Shown: in pieces, positions 19,767-27,531 of the stretch
Layout: each line of letters starts with the position of its first letter
How positions within the stretch are numbered: the first letter of the stretch is position 1
From: Syntrophaceae bacterium
GTDB taxonomy: Bacteria; Desulfobacterota; Syntrophia; Syntrophales; UBA2192
NCBI GenBank assembly: GCA_013177795.1
Contig: JABLXY010000002.1
Span: 558,001-622,000 of the forward strand
DNA: 64,000 nt
Reading direction: 5' to 3'
Position numbers and translations under genes: made by a program
Notes under the pieces: model-generated
Databases searched by the model: none
What the model saw: only the letters and a program-made list of their open reading frames with translations
Told to the model about the DNA's origin: nothing

Positions 19767-19983
19767 GAAACGGGGTCCGCCCCACCGCGGCTGCTTTCTC
19801 GACCTTCAGCCAGCCGTCCCCGAGGCGCCCCCGCCACAGACGATTGAGGCTCACGGGGGGCAGGCCCGCAGGACCGCGCTCCCCGGGCGCAAGCGGATGC
19901 CCGGGGAATCACGCTTGACAAATACAGCGTTTCGTTGGAAGTGGCTGTCAGGACCCGTTTTCTCGGCCCGCCCCGGAGCGCGC

Positions 19984-20583
19984 ATGCACAAGACCATCTT
20001 CGAGAGCCCCTTCTTCAGCGGCCTGTTCCGCGTCCTGTCCCTCCTCTTCCTGAGGCTGGCCGGCTGGCGCAGGGTCGGCCGGGTCCCCGACCTGCGGAAG
20101 TACGTCATCATCGGTGCCCATCACACCTCAAACTGGGACGCGCCGATCGCGATCGCCCTGGTGTTCGCCTTCCGTCTCAAGGCATACTGGCTCGGCAAGC
20201 ACACCGCCTTCCGGTGGCCCTTCGGCGGGCTCCTGAAATGGCTGGGGGGCATCCCCATCGACCGCACGAAGTCGGCCGACGTGGTTTCCCAGATGATCGA
20301 GGAGATGAAAAAGCGCGCGGAGCTCGTCCTTCTGCTGGCGCCCGAGGGGACCCGGAAAAAGGTTGCGCGCTGGAAGACGGGGTTCTACCACATCGCCCGC
20401 GGGGCCGGCGTCCCCATCGTGCTGGCGTTCCTCGACTATGCCCGCAAGGAGGGGGGGCTGGGGCCCGTCTTCCACCCCACCGGCGACTTCGAGGCCGACA
20501 TGAAGGCCATCCTGCAATTCTACTCCACGGTCACCGGCAGGCGCCCCGAGCGGATGGGCATCATGGAGGCCCCGCAGGGCTGA
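19984..20583 (+). CDS. Lysophospholipid acyltransferase family protein (PlsC-like)
   Basis: A 199-aa glycerolipid acyltransferase-type protein. The catalytic H-x4-D motif appears as HTSNWD (about residues 42-47), and the EGTR acyl-acceptor motif is near residue 122. An amphipathic hydrophobic N-terminus fits membrane association. Such enzymes transfer acyl chains from acyl-CoA or acyl-ACP to a lysophospholipid or other small acceptor. The short length places it with the 1-acylglycerol-3-phosphate-acyltransferase-like group rather than full PlsC; the substrate is not clear. The 217 bases upstream hold nothing I can name. Confidence 0.85.
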   Translation: MHKTIFESPFFSGLFRVLSLLFLRLAGWRRVGRVPDLRKYVIIGAHHTSNWDAPIAIALVFAFRLKAYWLGKHTAFRWPFGGLLKWLGGIPIDRTKSADVVSQMIEEMKKRAELVLLLAPEGTRKKVARWKTGFYHIARGAGVPIVLAFLDYARKEGGLGPVFHPTGDFEADMKAILQFYSTVTGRRPERMGIMEAPQG

Positions 20584-20684
20584 GCCGGAGGCGGCCCCTT
20601 GGGGCGGGCCGTTCAAGGTAAGGGGCAACCGCGCCGATCTATCCTGTAGACTGCAACAGCACGTCGAGGGAGGTCGGCAGCCCC

Positions 20685-20924
20685 ATGGCAGAAAGACAAA
20701 CCGGGTACAGGGCGGCAAAGAGGTGCCCCGTCTGCGGGAGCCCCGCGAGCGGAAGCGCCGGTTCGTTCGGGCCCGCGGCGGTGCCCGTCATGCGCGCCTT
20801 CTACGCCTGCGGCTACACGGTCACGGCGGCGGAGACGCCCTCGGGGCGCATGCTGGTCGTCGGGGTCGGCTGCCGCATGCATCCGGTCCCGGACGGCAGG
20901 GACCGGGCGGCAAGGCAAACCTAG
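20685..20924 (+). CDS. Small protein with CxxC zinc-ribbon start, 79 aa
   Basis: The N-terminal CPVCGSP is a typical zinc-knuckle half, with further Cys residues downstream (YACGY, GCRMH). I do not recognise the family. A GGGAGG site lies about 11 bases before the ATG. Coding status is likely but not certain. Confidence 0.5.
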   Translation: MAERQTGYRAAKRCPVCGSPASGSAGSFGPAAVPVMRAFYACGYTVTAAETPSGRMLVVGVGCRMHPVPDGRDRAARQT

Positions 20925-20950
20925 GCCGCGGCAGGGCTTGGGACGAAAAA

Positions 20951-20993
20951 ATCCCCCTCTTTCCCCCATCGGCAAAGGGGGATGGAGGGGGAT
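20951..20993 (-). terminator. Long imperfect palindrome acting as terminator for the tatA-DUF1385 unit
   Basis: ATCCCCCTC and GAGGGGGAT bracket an inner CCCCC/GGGGG pair. On the minus strand the stem is followed by TTTTTT, so it ends the DUF1385 transcript. Palindromes built on this ATCCCCC...GGGGGAT pattern are, from memory, common dispersed repeats in related genomes; only this copy occurs here. Confidence 0.75.
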
Positions 20994-21018
20994 CCCTTTC
21001 CCTGCTGCCGGGTTCCTC

Positions 21019-21963
21019 CTAGATCACCTTCTTCATGGCCGCCACGGCCACCTCGATCTGGTCGTCCGTGGGCTCGCGCGTGGTGATCTTCTGCAGCATG
21101 AGCCCGGGCCAGCTGATCATCTTCACCCAGGCCTTGTCCTTGTGCTTCCCGCTGAAGCGGATGACCTCGTAGGCAAGCCCCGCGATCAGCGGAAAGAGGG
21201 AGAGCTTGTAGACGACCCGCGTCAGGAAGTCCGGCCTGCCGAGCAGCGAGAACACGAGGATCGAGATCACGAACACCACGAGGATGAAGCTCGTCCCGCA
21301 GCGGGGGTGGCGCGTCGAGAACCGCTTGATGTTCTCCACGGTGAGCTCCTGGCCGTGCTCCCAGGCGAAAACGGTCTTGTGCTCGGCGCCATGGTACATG
21401 AAGACCCGCCGCATGTCCTGCATGAGCAGCGTGGTGAGCAGGAAGGCGAGGAAGATCCCGAGCCGGATCAGGCCCTCGACGATGTTCAGGAGAACCGTGT
21501 TGGCGATGAAGTCCCGCAGGAAGGCGAAGCAGTAAGCCGGGATCAGGACGAAGAGCGTGAGCGCCAGGCCGAAGCTCAGGCACAGCGACAGGGCGATCTC
21601 CCAGCCCCGGGGCTTCTTCTCTCCCTCGGGCAGGGCGATCTCGGCGGAGTAGAGCAGGGTCTTGATGCCGAGGACCATCATCTCCACGAGCGTCACGGCG
21701 CCCCGGATGATGCGCAGCCCCAGGAGGCGGTAGCGCTTCGTGAGGGGGACGTAGTCCTGCTCCCGGATGACGATGTCCTTCGCGGGGGTCCGGACGGCCA
21801 CGGCGATGCGGTTGCCGTGGCGCATCATGACGCCCTCGATGACGGCCTGGCCGCCGGCGATGTCGTCGGGGCCGGTGGGTTTCGAGTGCCCGCAGGGCGC
21901 TTCCCCGCTGAAGACGTGCACGATCCGGCAGAAGATGGCCCGCGTCAGGTGAAGGATCGTCAT
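21019..21963 (-). CDS. DUF1385 family membrane protein (YqhQ-like)
   Basis: A 314-aa protein with the DUF1385 signature GGQAVIEGVMMRHGN near residue 37 and conserved blocks MYHGAEHKTV (about 190) and HPRCGTSFI (about 219). The conserved His/Cys/Glu residues led to its labelling as a putative metal-dependent enzyme. Four to five membrane helices are visible. Its start overlaps the tatA stop by 4 bases (ATGA), so the two are translationally coupled. The biochemical function of the family is not established. Confidence 0.9.
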   Translation of the reverse strand: MTILHLTRAIFCRIVHVFSGEAPCGHSKPTGPDDIAGGQAVIEGVMMRHGNRIAVAVRTPAKDIVIREQDYVPLTKRYRLLGLRIIRGAVTLVEMMVLGIKTLLYSAEIALPEGEKKPRGWEIALSLCLSFGLALTLFVLIPAYCFAFLRDFIANTVLLNIVEGLIRLGIFLAFLLTTLLMQDMRRVFMYHGAEHKTVFAWEHGQELTVENIKRFSTRHPRCGTSFILVVFVISILVFSLLGRPDFLTRVVYKLSLFPLIAGLAYEVIRFSGKHKDKAWVKMISWPGLMLQKITTREPTDDQIEVAVAAMKKVI

Positions 21964-22142
21964 GGCTTACCCGTCTTGGCGGGCTCCTTTTCACCCTTCT
22001 CGGCGGGGTCGTTCACGGCTTTCTTGAAGCCGCGGATGGCCTTCCCCATGGCGCTCCCGAGTTCGGGGAGCTTCCCGGGTCCGAAGAAGACCAGCGCGAT
22101 GACGACGATGATGAGCAGTTCGGGCAATCCGATATTGGGCAT
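21960..22142 (-). CDS. tatA: Sec-independent protein translocase protein TatA
   Basis: A 60-aa single-span protein: a short N-terminus with Gly and Pro (IGLPELL), a hydrophobic helix, the FGPGKLPELG hinge, an amphipathic helix and a charged tail. This is the TatA/TatE plan; multimers form the pore for folded, cofactor-bearing exported proteins. A perfect GGAGGT lies 9 bases upstream of the ATG. tatC and tatB are not nearby. Confidence 0.92.
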   Translation of the reverse strand: MPNIGLPELLIIVVIALVFFGPGKLPELGSAMGKAIRGFKKAVNDPAEKGEKEPAKTGKP

Positions 22143-22240
22143 GGGCTTGTGACCTCCAAAATGACGAGGGGACACGATATCACAAATCGGCCAGATTGCA
22201 ACCCTCCCTGCGCAGGCGTGGCGACCGGCACCGTGAAGAC

Positions 22241-22266
22241 AAAAAAAGCAGAGCGCAGGGCTCTGC
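22241..22266 (-). terminator. Intrinsic terminator for the 83-aa protein gene
   Basis: On the minus strand, GCAGAGC and GCTCTGC (7 bp, 5-base loop) are followed by seven T. It lies 130 bases after the stop of the gene at 22396 and before tatA, so tatA needs its own promoter. Confidence 0.8.
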
Positions 22267-22395
22267 CTTGTTCGTTGTCTTCTCCAATCTTTCACAGCTG
22301 CGGCAGCGGCAATCCGGCGCCTCCTGCAGGCGTGTCCCGCCTAGAGAACGGGAGGGTGGCCCGCTCCGGCGTACAGGCGGGATTTCCGATTCCGA

Positions 22396-22647
22396 TCAGG
22401 CCGCCTGATCGATCCTTCTTCCCGGGGCCCAGCGGGTGAGGCCGACCTTCATGGCGATCAGCGTCCGCCGGAATTTGCGCAGCGTCCGTTCGCACTGCAC
22501 GAGGGCCCTGTTGTAGGCCCGTTTCTGCTCGTCCCGGATTGCGGGGTTGATGAGGGCCAGCTCCAGGGCCTTCTTCACCACGATGAGCTTTCCCAGTTCG
22601 CCTTCGAATCTTTCCACGTCGTCCCTCGTGAGAATCCCCCTCTGCAT
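22396..22647 (-). CDS. Hypothetical helical protein, 83 aa
   Basis: A short, basic, all-helical protein; the pattern TRDDVERFEGELGKLIVVKK suggests coiled-coil pairing. There is no membrane segment. AAGGAG lies 7 bases before the ATG at 22647. It stands alone with its own terminator. I do not recognise the family. Confidence 0.7.
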   Translation of the reverse strand: MQRGILTRDDVERFEGELGKLIVVKKALELALINPAIRDEQKRAYNRALVQCERTLRKFRRTLIAMKVGLTRWAPGRRIDQAA

Positions 22648-22816
22648 CGCGTTTCTCCTTAGGCCTGCCGTATTGTGATCAAGATCGGAAGCTACAGGGT
22701 AAGGCAGAAGCAAGATGCGTGCCTTTCAACCCGGCATCTTTTGGATGCAATGCAGGCCCTTTGGGGCTATAATCCAAAAACCGTGCGCCGGCCGGCATCT
22801 GCGGAGGGACGCTGCC

Positions 22817-23842
22817 GTGAAAGCGATGGTCCTGGAGAGGATCGTGGACATGACCCGGGAGGAAGAGCCCCTGCGGCTCGTCGATCTTCCCGAGCCCCGC
22901 CCGGGGGCGGGGGAGACCCTCATCCGGGTGAGCGCCTGCGGGGTCTGCCACACGGAACTCGACGAGATCGAGGGCAGGACCCCCCCGCCCCGTCTGCCCG
23001 TCGTCCCGGGTCACCAGGTCGTGGGCCGCGTCGTGGAGAACGGCCCCGGGGCGAAACGATTCGACGTCGGGGCCCGCGTGGGGGTCGCCTGGATCCATTC
23101 GGCCTGCGGGGCCTGTCCCCATTGTCTCGGCGGCAACGAAAACCTCTGCCCCGGGTTTCGGGCCACGGGGCGCGACGCCGACGGCGGGTATGCCGAGTAC
23201 ATGGCCGTCCCTGAGGCCTTCGCCCATCCCGTCCCCGAGGTCTTTTCCGACAGCCAGGCCGCGCCGCTTCTGTGCGCGGGGGCCGTCGGATACCGGTCCC
23301 TCCGGCTCACGGGCCTTCGCGACGGCCAGGTCCTGGGGCTCACGGGCTTTGGGGCATCGGGCCACCTCGTCCTCAAGGCCGTGTGCCACAGGTTCCCCCG
23401 GTCGAAGGTCTTCGTCTTCGCCCGGAGCGAGGCCGAGAGGGCGTTTGCCCTCGAGCTGGGCGCCGCGTGGGCGGGTGACACGGCCCGGCGGCCGCCGGAG
23501 CCCTGCGATGCCGTCATCGACACGACCCCCGCCTGGGGGCCTGTCGTGGAGGCGCTTGCGAGCCTGAAGCCCGGGGGCCGGCTCGTGATCAACGCGATCC
23601 GGAAGGAAGACGGCGACCGGGACCGGCTCTTGCATCTGGACTACCCGGCCCACCTCTGGCTCGAGAAGGAGATCAAGAGCGTGGCCAACGTGACCCGGGC
23701 CGATGTGCGGGAGTTCCTGGATCTGGCCGCCGGGATCCCGATCCTGCCCGAGCTCCAGGAATACCCGCTCGGCGAGGCGAACCGCGCCCTGGCGGAACTT
23801 AGGGCGAGAAAGATCCGGGGCGCCAAGGTCCTGAGAATGTAA
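22817..23842 (+). CDS. Zinc-dependent alcohol dehydrogenase family protein
   Basis: A 341-aa medium-chain dehydrogenase. The catalytic-zinc Cys lies in CGVCHTELD, the structural-zinc cysteines in CGACPHCLGGNENLC, and VVPGHQVVGRV carries the catalytic His. It reads GFGASG where other MDR proteins have the GxGxxG cofactor loop. The profile is that of the propanol-preferring AdhA-like group. The start is a GTG at 22817 with GGAGGGA upstream; no ATG fits better. It probably interconverts alcohols and aldehydes with NAD(P); the substrate is unknown. Confidence 0.88.
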   Translation: MKAMVLERIVDMTREEEPLRLVDLPEPRPGAGETLIRVSACGVCHTELDEIEGRTPPPRLPVVPGHQVVGRVVENGPGAKRFDVGARVGVAWIHSACGACPHCLGGNENLCPGFRATGRDADGGYAEYMAVPEAFAHPVPEVFSDSQAAPLLCAGAVGYRSLRLTGLRDGQVLGLTGFGASGHLVLKAVCHRFPRSKVFVFARSEAERAFALELGAAWAGDTARRPPEPCDAVIDTTPAWGPVVEALASLKPGGRLVINAIRKEDGDRDRLLHLDYPAHLWLEKEIKSVANVTRADVREFLDLAAGIPILPELQEYPLGEANRALAELRARKIRGAKVLRM

Positions 23843-23867
23843 AGCGTTTTGTCAACCGTTCGGTCGG

Positions 23868-24482
23868 GTGAGCGTTACTACAACCAGATGCCCCCCGCGG
23901 CTGCCTGTCGCCGGGGGGGGCGGGGAGAGAAAGAGTCTGGACCACAGCACGGCACTGAACCGGTTCCTGGCCCAGGTGGAGCGACGGGCCTTCGGGATGG
24001 CCCGGCTGTCTTGCGGCAGTCCCGACGACGCCCTTGACATCGTGCAGGACACGATGCTCAACTTCGTCCGGCTCTACGCAGGCCGGCCCGAGGGGGAGTG
24101 GAACGTCCTGTTCTACAAGATCCTGCACAGCCGGATCACCGACTGGTACCGGCGAACGGCCGTCCGGCGGCGGTTCCACGACTGGTTCGGCAAGCCCCGT
24201 GACGGAGAGGACGACGAAGAGGACCCGATGGCCCGGGTGGCCGACACGACGTCGCCCGACCCGGCCGAAGGGGTTGCGAGGCAGGAGTTCACCGAGGCGC
24301 TGCAGTCGGCCCTGATGAAACTGCCCCTGCGGCAGCAGCAGGCCTTCGTCCTTCGCGCCTGGGAGGGCCTCGACACGGCCCAGACCGCCCAGGCCATGGG
24401 GTGCTCGGAAGGCAGCGTCAAGACCCATTACTCCCGGGCGGTGCATGCCCTTCAGGTCCAACTGGAGGAATTCCAGCCATGA
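23868..24482 (+). CDS. ECF-type RNA polymerase sigma factor
   Basis: A sigma-70 family factor of the ECF class. Region 2 covers FGMARLSCGSPDDALDIVQD and region 4 covers LPLRQQQAFVLRAWEG with the helix-turn-helix GCSEGSVKTHYSRA. The listed start is a GTG at 23868 without a clear ribosome site. The first ~22 residues are poorly protein-like and overlap a G/C-run hairpin (23890-23921). A start near 23937 (a CTG after GGGGAGAGAAAG) would suit the conserved region better. Its stop overlaps the next gene by 4 bases, linking it to a membrane protein that may act as its regulator. Confidence 0.85.
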   Translation: MSVTTTRCPPRLPVAGGGGERKSLDHSTALNRFLAQVERRAFGMARLSCGSPDDALDIVQDTMLNFVRLYAGRPEGEWNVLFYKILHSRITDWYRRTAVRRRFHDWFGKPRDGEDDEEDPMARVADTTSPDPAEGVARQEFTEALQSALMKLPLRQQQAFVLRAWEGLDTAQTAQAMGCSEGSVKTHYSRAVHALQVQLEEFQP

Positions 24483-24856
24483 ACGGCCAACAAAGCGAAA
24501 AGGAATCCCGCTTCCTCGAGAAGGCCAGGCAGGCCCTTCTGGCCTCCGAGGAGCGTCTCGATGCCGCGACCCTGGCGCGTCTGCGCGATGCCCGCGCGAA
24601 GGCCGTCGAGGCGGCCGAGGGCCGCGCCCGGGGGTTCTTCCGGATCCCGAACTGGATGCGCGTCGGGGCCGTTGCCACGGCCGCCGCCGCGGTGCTGGTC
24701 TTCGCGGTCTGGGTGGACCCGACGAGGCAGGAACTGCCCGTGAAGAGCCCGGACGAATTCGAGATCGTCCTGAACGCGGACAACTTCGATCTCTACGAAG
24801 ACATGGAGTTCTACGAGTGGCTCGCGGAGGCCGGCAACGGCGGCAGCACCACGTAG
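24479..24856 (+). CDS. DUF3619-like single-span membrane protein, putative anti-sigma partner
   Basis: A 125-aa protein with a cytoplasmic helical N-terminus (KARQALLASEERLDAATLAR), one membrane span (about residues 60-77) and an acidic periplasmic tail. Position right after an ECF sigma gene, with overlapping ATGA, is typical of an anti-sigma factor or its accessory protein. The DUF3619 assignment is by resemblance. It has no zinc-binding H-x3-C-x2-C motif, so it is not a classic ZAS anti-sigma factor. Confidence 0.75.
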   Translation: MNGQQSEKESRFLEKARQALLASEERLDAATLARLRDARAKAVEAAEGRARGFFRIPNWMRVGAVATAAAAVLVFAVWVDPTRQELPVKSPDEFEIVLNADNFDLYEDMEFYEWLAEAGNGGSTT

Positions 24857-24910
24857 CGAACCGGGAACATATGCGAACCGGTTCCGCGCCGTGAGGAACC
24901 GGTCGCCGGG

Positions 24911-25480
24911 ATGCAGGACATGAGCAGAAGGATCGCGACACTGGCAGCGGCGTTCGTATTGCTTCTCGCGGGCGGCGCCTGGGCGCAGGCAGGCGGCACC
25001 GCGTGGGACCGCCTGACCCCCGAGGAGCAGAAGACGCTCAAGCCCTTCCAGGATCGCTGGAACAGCATGAGCCCGGAGCGGCAGGAGCGGCTCCGGCAGG
25101 GGGCCCAGCGGTGGCAGCGCATGACCCCGGCCGAGCGGGAGCAGGCGAACCGGCGATACCAGAACTGGCGCGAGCTCCCGCCCGAGCGCAGGGAGACGAT
25201 CCGGCGGGGCTACGAGGACTTCAGGAGACTGCCCCCGGACGAGCAGCAGCGGCTCCGCGAACGCTCGCAGTGGTACCGTCAGCTTCCCCCGGAGCAACGG
25301 GAGTCGCTCCGTGAAAAGTACCGTCAGCTCCCACCGGAACAGCGGGACTCGCTGCGCGAGAGGTATCGGCAGCGGTCCGTGGAACCGCGGCCCGATGCCC
25401 GCAGGGACACCTATCAGGCCCCGGGGCAGGGGGGCCGGCCCGCACCGCGCGGCGAAGGCCGGGACAAGCGAAATTATTGA
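24911..25480 (+). CDS. DUF3106-type secreted repeat protein
   Basis: A 189-aa protein with a signal peptide (about residues 1-26, cleavage after AWAQA). Charged repeats of about 9-14 residues follow, of the form (L/M)-x-P-(E/D)-(E/Q)-R-(E/Q), for instance MTPAEREQANRRYQNW and LPPERRETIRRGY. This is the DUF3106 pattern; the protein should be a periplasmic all-helical rod. It is the third gene of the ECF unit, as known in other Proteobacteria. The start at 24911 is ATG; a second ATG three codons later is possible. Short GAACCGG repeats lie just upstream (24858-24906). Confidence 0.85.
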   Translation: MQDMSRRIATLAAAFVLLLAGGAWAQAGGTAWDRLTPEEQKTLKPFQDRWNSMSPERQERLRQGAQRWQRMTPAEREQANRRYQNWRELPPERRETIRRGYEDFRRLPPDEQQRLRERSQWYRQLPPEQRESLREKYRQLPPEQRDSLRERYRQRSVEPRPDARRDTYQAPGQGGRPAPRGEGRDKRNY

Positions 25481-25555
25481 GGCCGCCGTCAACCTCCGGC
25501 GGGGCCCTTCGTTTTTACGGGACAAGACGAACAGTCCATTCACCAGGAGGACCCC

Positions 25556-26167
25556 ATGCACGCATTCATCAAGTTCGCATTCATCGCGGGACTCGGCTTT
25601 CTCATCGCGGCGGAGGTGGCCTACGGCCAGACCCAAACCTACGGCACGAACGACCCCGGCATCCAAAAACGGATGGAGAACCAGGAGCGGCGCATCGACC
25701 AGGGGGTGCAAAGCGGTGCGCTCACCCCGAAAGAGGCAGGAAAGCTCGAGGCCGAGCAGGCAAGGATCCGTCAGGCCGAGCAGCGGATGAAAGCCGATGG
25801 ACAGCTGACCCCCGGGGAGCGGGAGAGGCTTCGCAAGATGCAGGACCGCTCGAGCCGGCACATCTACAGACAAAAGCATGACGCACAGACCGTCGGTGCA
25901 GGCGGCACGAACGACCCCGGCATCCAAAAACGGATGGAGAACCAGGAGCGGCGCATCGATCAGGGAGTGCAGAGCGGTGAGCTCACCCCGAAAGAGGCAG
26001 GAAAGCTCGAGGCCGAGCAGGCAAGGATCCGGCAGGCCGAAAGCAGGATGAAATCCGACGGGGATCTCTCCCCGCAGGAACGCAGGCGGCTGCACAACAT
26101 GCAGGACCGGGCAAGCGACCACATCTACAGGCAGAAACACGACCGGCAGAAGGTCAATACCCGATAA
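25556..26167 (+). CDS. Secreted protein with two tandem 87-residue repeats
   Basis: A 203-aa protein with a signal peptide (about residues 1-25, ending VAYGQ). Two nearly identical units of about 87 residues follow. Each begins GTNDPGIQKRMENQERRID and ends HIYRQKHD, with two LTPxE/LSPQE helix-start signatures that resemble EF-hand-like or DUF3106-like helical spacing. It lies 75 bases after the DUF3106 gene with AGGAGG before the ATG, so it belongs to the same envelope unit. The duplication is recent, since it persists at the DNA level. The function is unknown. Confidence 0.8.
   Translation: MHAFIKFAFIAGLGFLIAAEVAYGQTQTYGTNDPGIQKRMENQERRIDQGVQSGALTPKEAGKLEAEQARIRQAEQRMKADGQLTPGERERLRKMQDRSSRHIYRQKHDAQTVGAGGTNDPGIQKRMENQERRIDQGVQSGELTPKEAGKLEAEQARIRQAESRMKSDGDLSPQERRRLHNMQDRASDHIYRQKHDRQKVNTR
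25643..26164 (+). repeat. Two-copy direct DNA repeat, period 261 bp
   Basis: Copy 1 starts at 25643 and copy 2 at 25904 with GGCACGAACGACCCCGGCAT. The first ~50 bases of each copy are identical except for occasional third-position changes, and the copies then diverge slowly. It lies within the coding sequence and keeps frame (87 codons). Confidence 0.85.
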
Positions 26168-26199
26168 CCCCGGCCTCTCTCTCCCCTTTTCTCCCCTCC

Positions 26200-26230
26200 G
26201 GGCCTCTCGCACGAGAGGCCCTTTTTGTTT
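26200..26230 (+). terminator. Intrinsic terminator after the tandem-repeat protein
   Basis: GGGCCTCTCG and CGAGAGGCCC form a 10-bp stem with a 2-base spacer (functionally a 4-6 base loop), followed by TTTTTGTTT. It closes the ECF sigma unit. Confidence 0.88.
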
Positions 26231-26388
26231 GCGGAAGTTTCCCGCCGAGTGTGGTAAAAGCACGGTCCCGGCCGGTGAAAAACAGGAGCGCCTGCCGCGG
26301 CAGACCGATTGTCGCGCGGCCTGAAGCTGGAATGCGCCGGTCGGCGAGGCGGCGAGAGACCCGCAGCGCAGATTCCTGGAGGACGATC

Positions 26389-27429
26389 ATGGAACCCATC
26401 ATCGATTTGAGAAGCGACACGGTCACGAAACCCACCGCCGAGATGCGGGAGGCGATGAAAAACGCCGTCGTCGGCGACGACATCCTGCGGGACGATCCCA
26501 CGGTCATCGAGCTCGAAGAGCTGGCAGCGGGAATCTTCGGGAAGGAAGCGGCCCTGCTGACAATCTCCGGGACGATGAGCAACGAGATCGCCGTGATGGT
26601 CTACACGAAGCCCGGCGACGAAATCGTCGTCCTGGCCGATTCCCACATCTACAATCTCGAGACGGGAGGCATCTCCGCACTGTCCGGATCGCAGCCGCGG
26701 CCCCTGAAGAGCGACACGGGAGTCTACGACCCGCAGGAACTCAGCCGCGCGATCATGCCCCCCGGCGTCCAGCGGGCGAGGACCCGCCTGATCTGCCTGG
26801 AAAACACCTTTCATCTCGATCGGGGACTCGCCGTGGAGAAGAGCCGGTATGCCGAGACCATCGAGATTGCGCGCAGGCACGGAATCCCCGTCTTCATGGA
26901 CGGCGCTCGCATCTTCAACGCGGCCCTGGCGACCAACACGACCGTACGCGACCTGACGAGCTTTTGTGACGCCGTCGATGTCTGCCTTTGCAAGGGTCTC
27001 GCCGCCCCCCTCGGCTCGATGCTGATGGGGTCGAGGGATTTCATCGACGAGGCGCGGCGGATCCGGCAGCGGATCGGAGGCGGTATGAGGCAGGCGGGCG
27101 TCATTGCGGCTCCCGGCATCCTGGCCCTGACGAAGATGGTCGAGCGGCTTCCCGAGGATCACGCCCGTGCCGAGACGATGAGACGGGGTCTCGAAGCCAT
27201 GGGAATCCGGGTGGACCGGGGAGGGATCCTGACCAACATCGTCAACCTCGACGTGAGTCCCGTTGGCTGGAAGGCGCCGCTCTTTGCGGAGCGGCTCCTG
27301 GGTTACGGGATCAAGGCCAAGGTCTGCACAGAGCACACGCTGCGGATGGTGACCCACAACGACATCGGCGACCGGGAGGTTTCTTTCGTCCTGGACCGTA
27401 TCGGGAATTTGCTCCGGAGCCGAACCTAG
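26389..27429 (+). CDS. ltaE: Threonine aldolase / beta-eliminating lyase family protein
   Basis: A 346-aa PLP enzyme of the low-specificity threonine aldolase family. These cleave L-threonine or allo-threonine to glycine and acetaldehyde. The N-terminus IDLRSDTVTKPTAEMREAM is the family signature. The PLP-binding Lys lies in CLCKGLAAPLGS (about residue 200), and FMDGARIFNAA carries the cofactor-binding Asp. TGGAGG precedes the ATG. The amino-acid symporter that follows within 103 bases suggests joint use of an imported amino acid. Confidence 0.9.
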   Translation: MEPIIDLRSDTVTKPTAEMREAMKNAVVGDDILRDDPTVIELEELAAGIFGKEAALLTISGTMSNEIAVMVYTKPGDEIVVLADSHIYNLETGGISALSGSQPRPLKSDTGVYDPQELSRAIMPPGVQRARTRLICLENTFHLDRGLAVEKSRYAETIEIARRHGIPVFMDGARIFNAALATNTTVRDLTSFCDAVDVCLCKGLAAPLGSMLMGSRDFIDEARRIRQRIGGGMRQAGVIAAPGILALTKMVERLPEDHARAETMRRGLEAMGIRVDRGGILTNIVNLDVSPVGWKAPLFAERLLGYGIKAKVCTEHTLRMVTHNDIGDREVSFVLDRIGNLLRSRT

Positions 27430-27531
27430 GAACGGCGGGGCGCAACGTTATTCGCGGCCGGAAACGCCGGGCAAAGGCCCGATGACCGGGACCCGGCGGA
27501 TCGGTCCGATTACTTTATAAGGAGACAGGCT

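Noticed and set aside
24856-24910. LexA box at the GAACCGGTTC palindrome
   Set aside because: The half-sites are 2 bases apart instead of 4, and the site is part of a local series of GAACCGG repeats.
25643-26164. CRISPR-like or mobile repeat
   Set aside because: Only two copies of 261 bp exist, both in frame inside a coding sequence; this is a protein-domain duplication.
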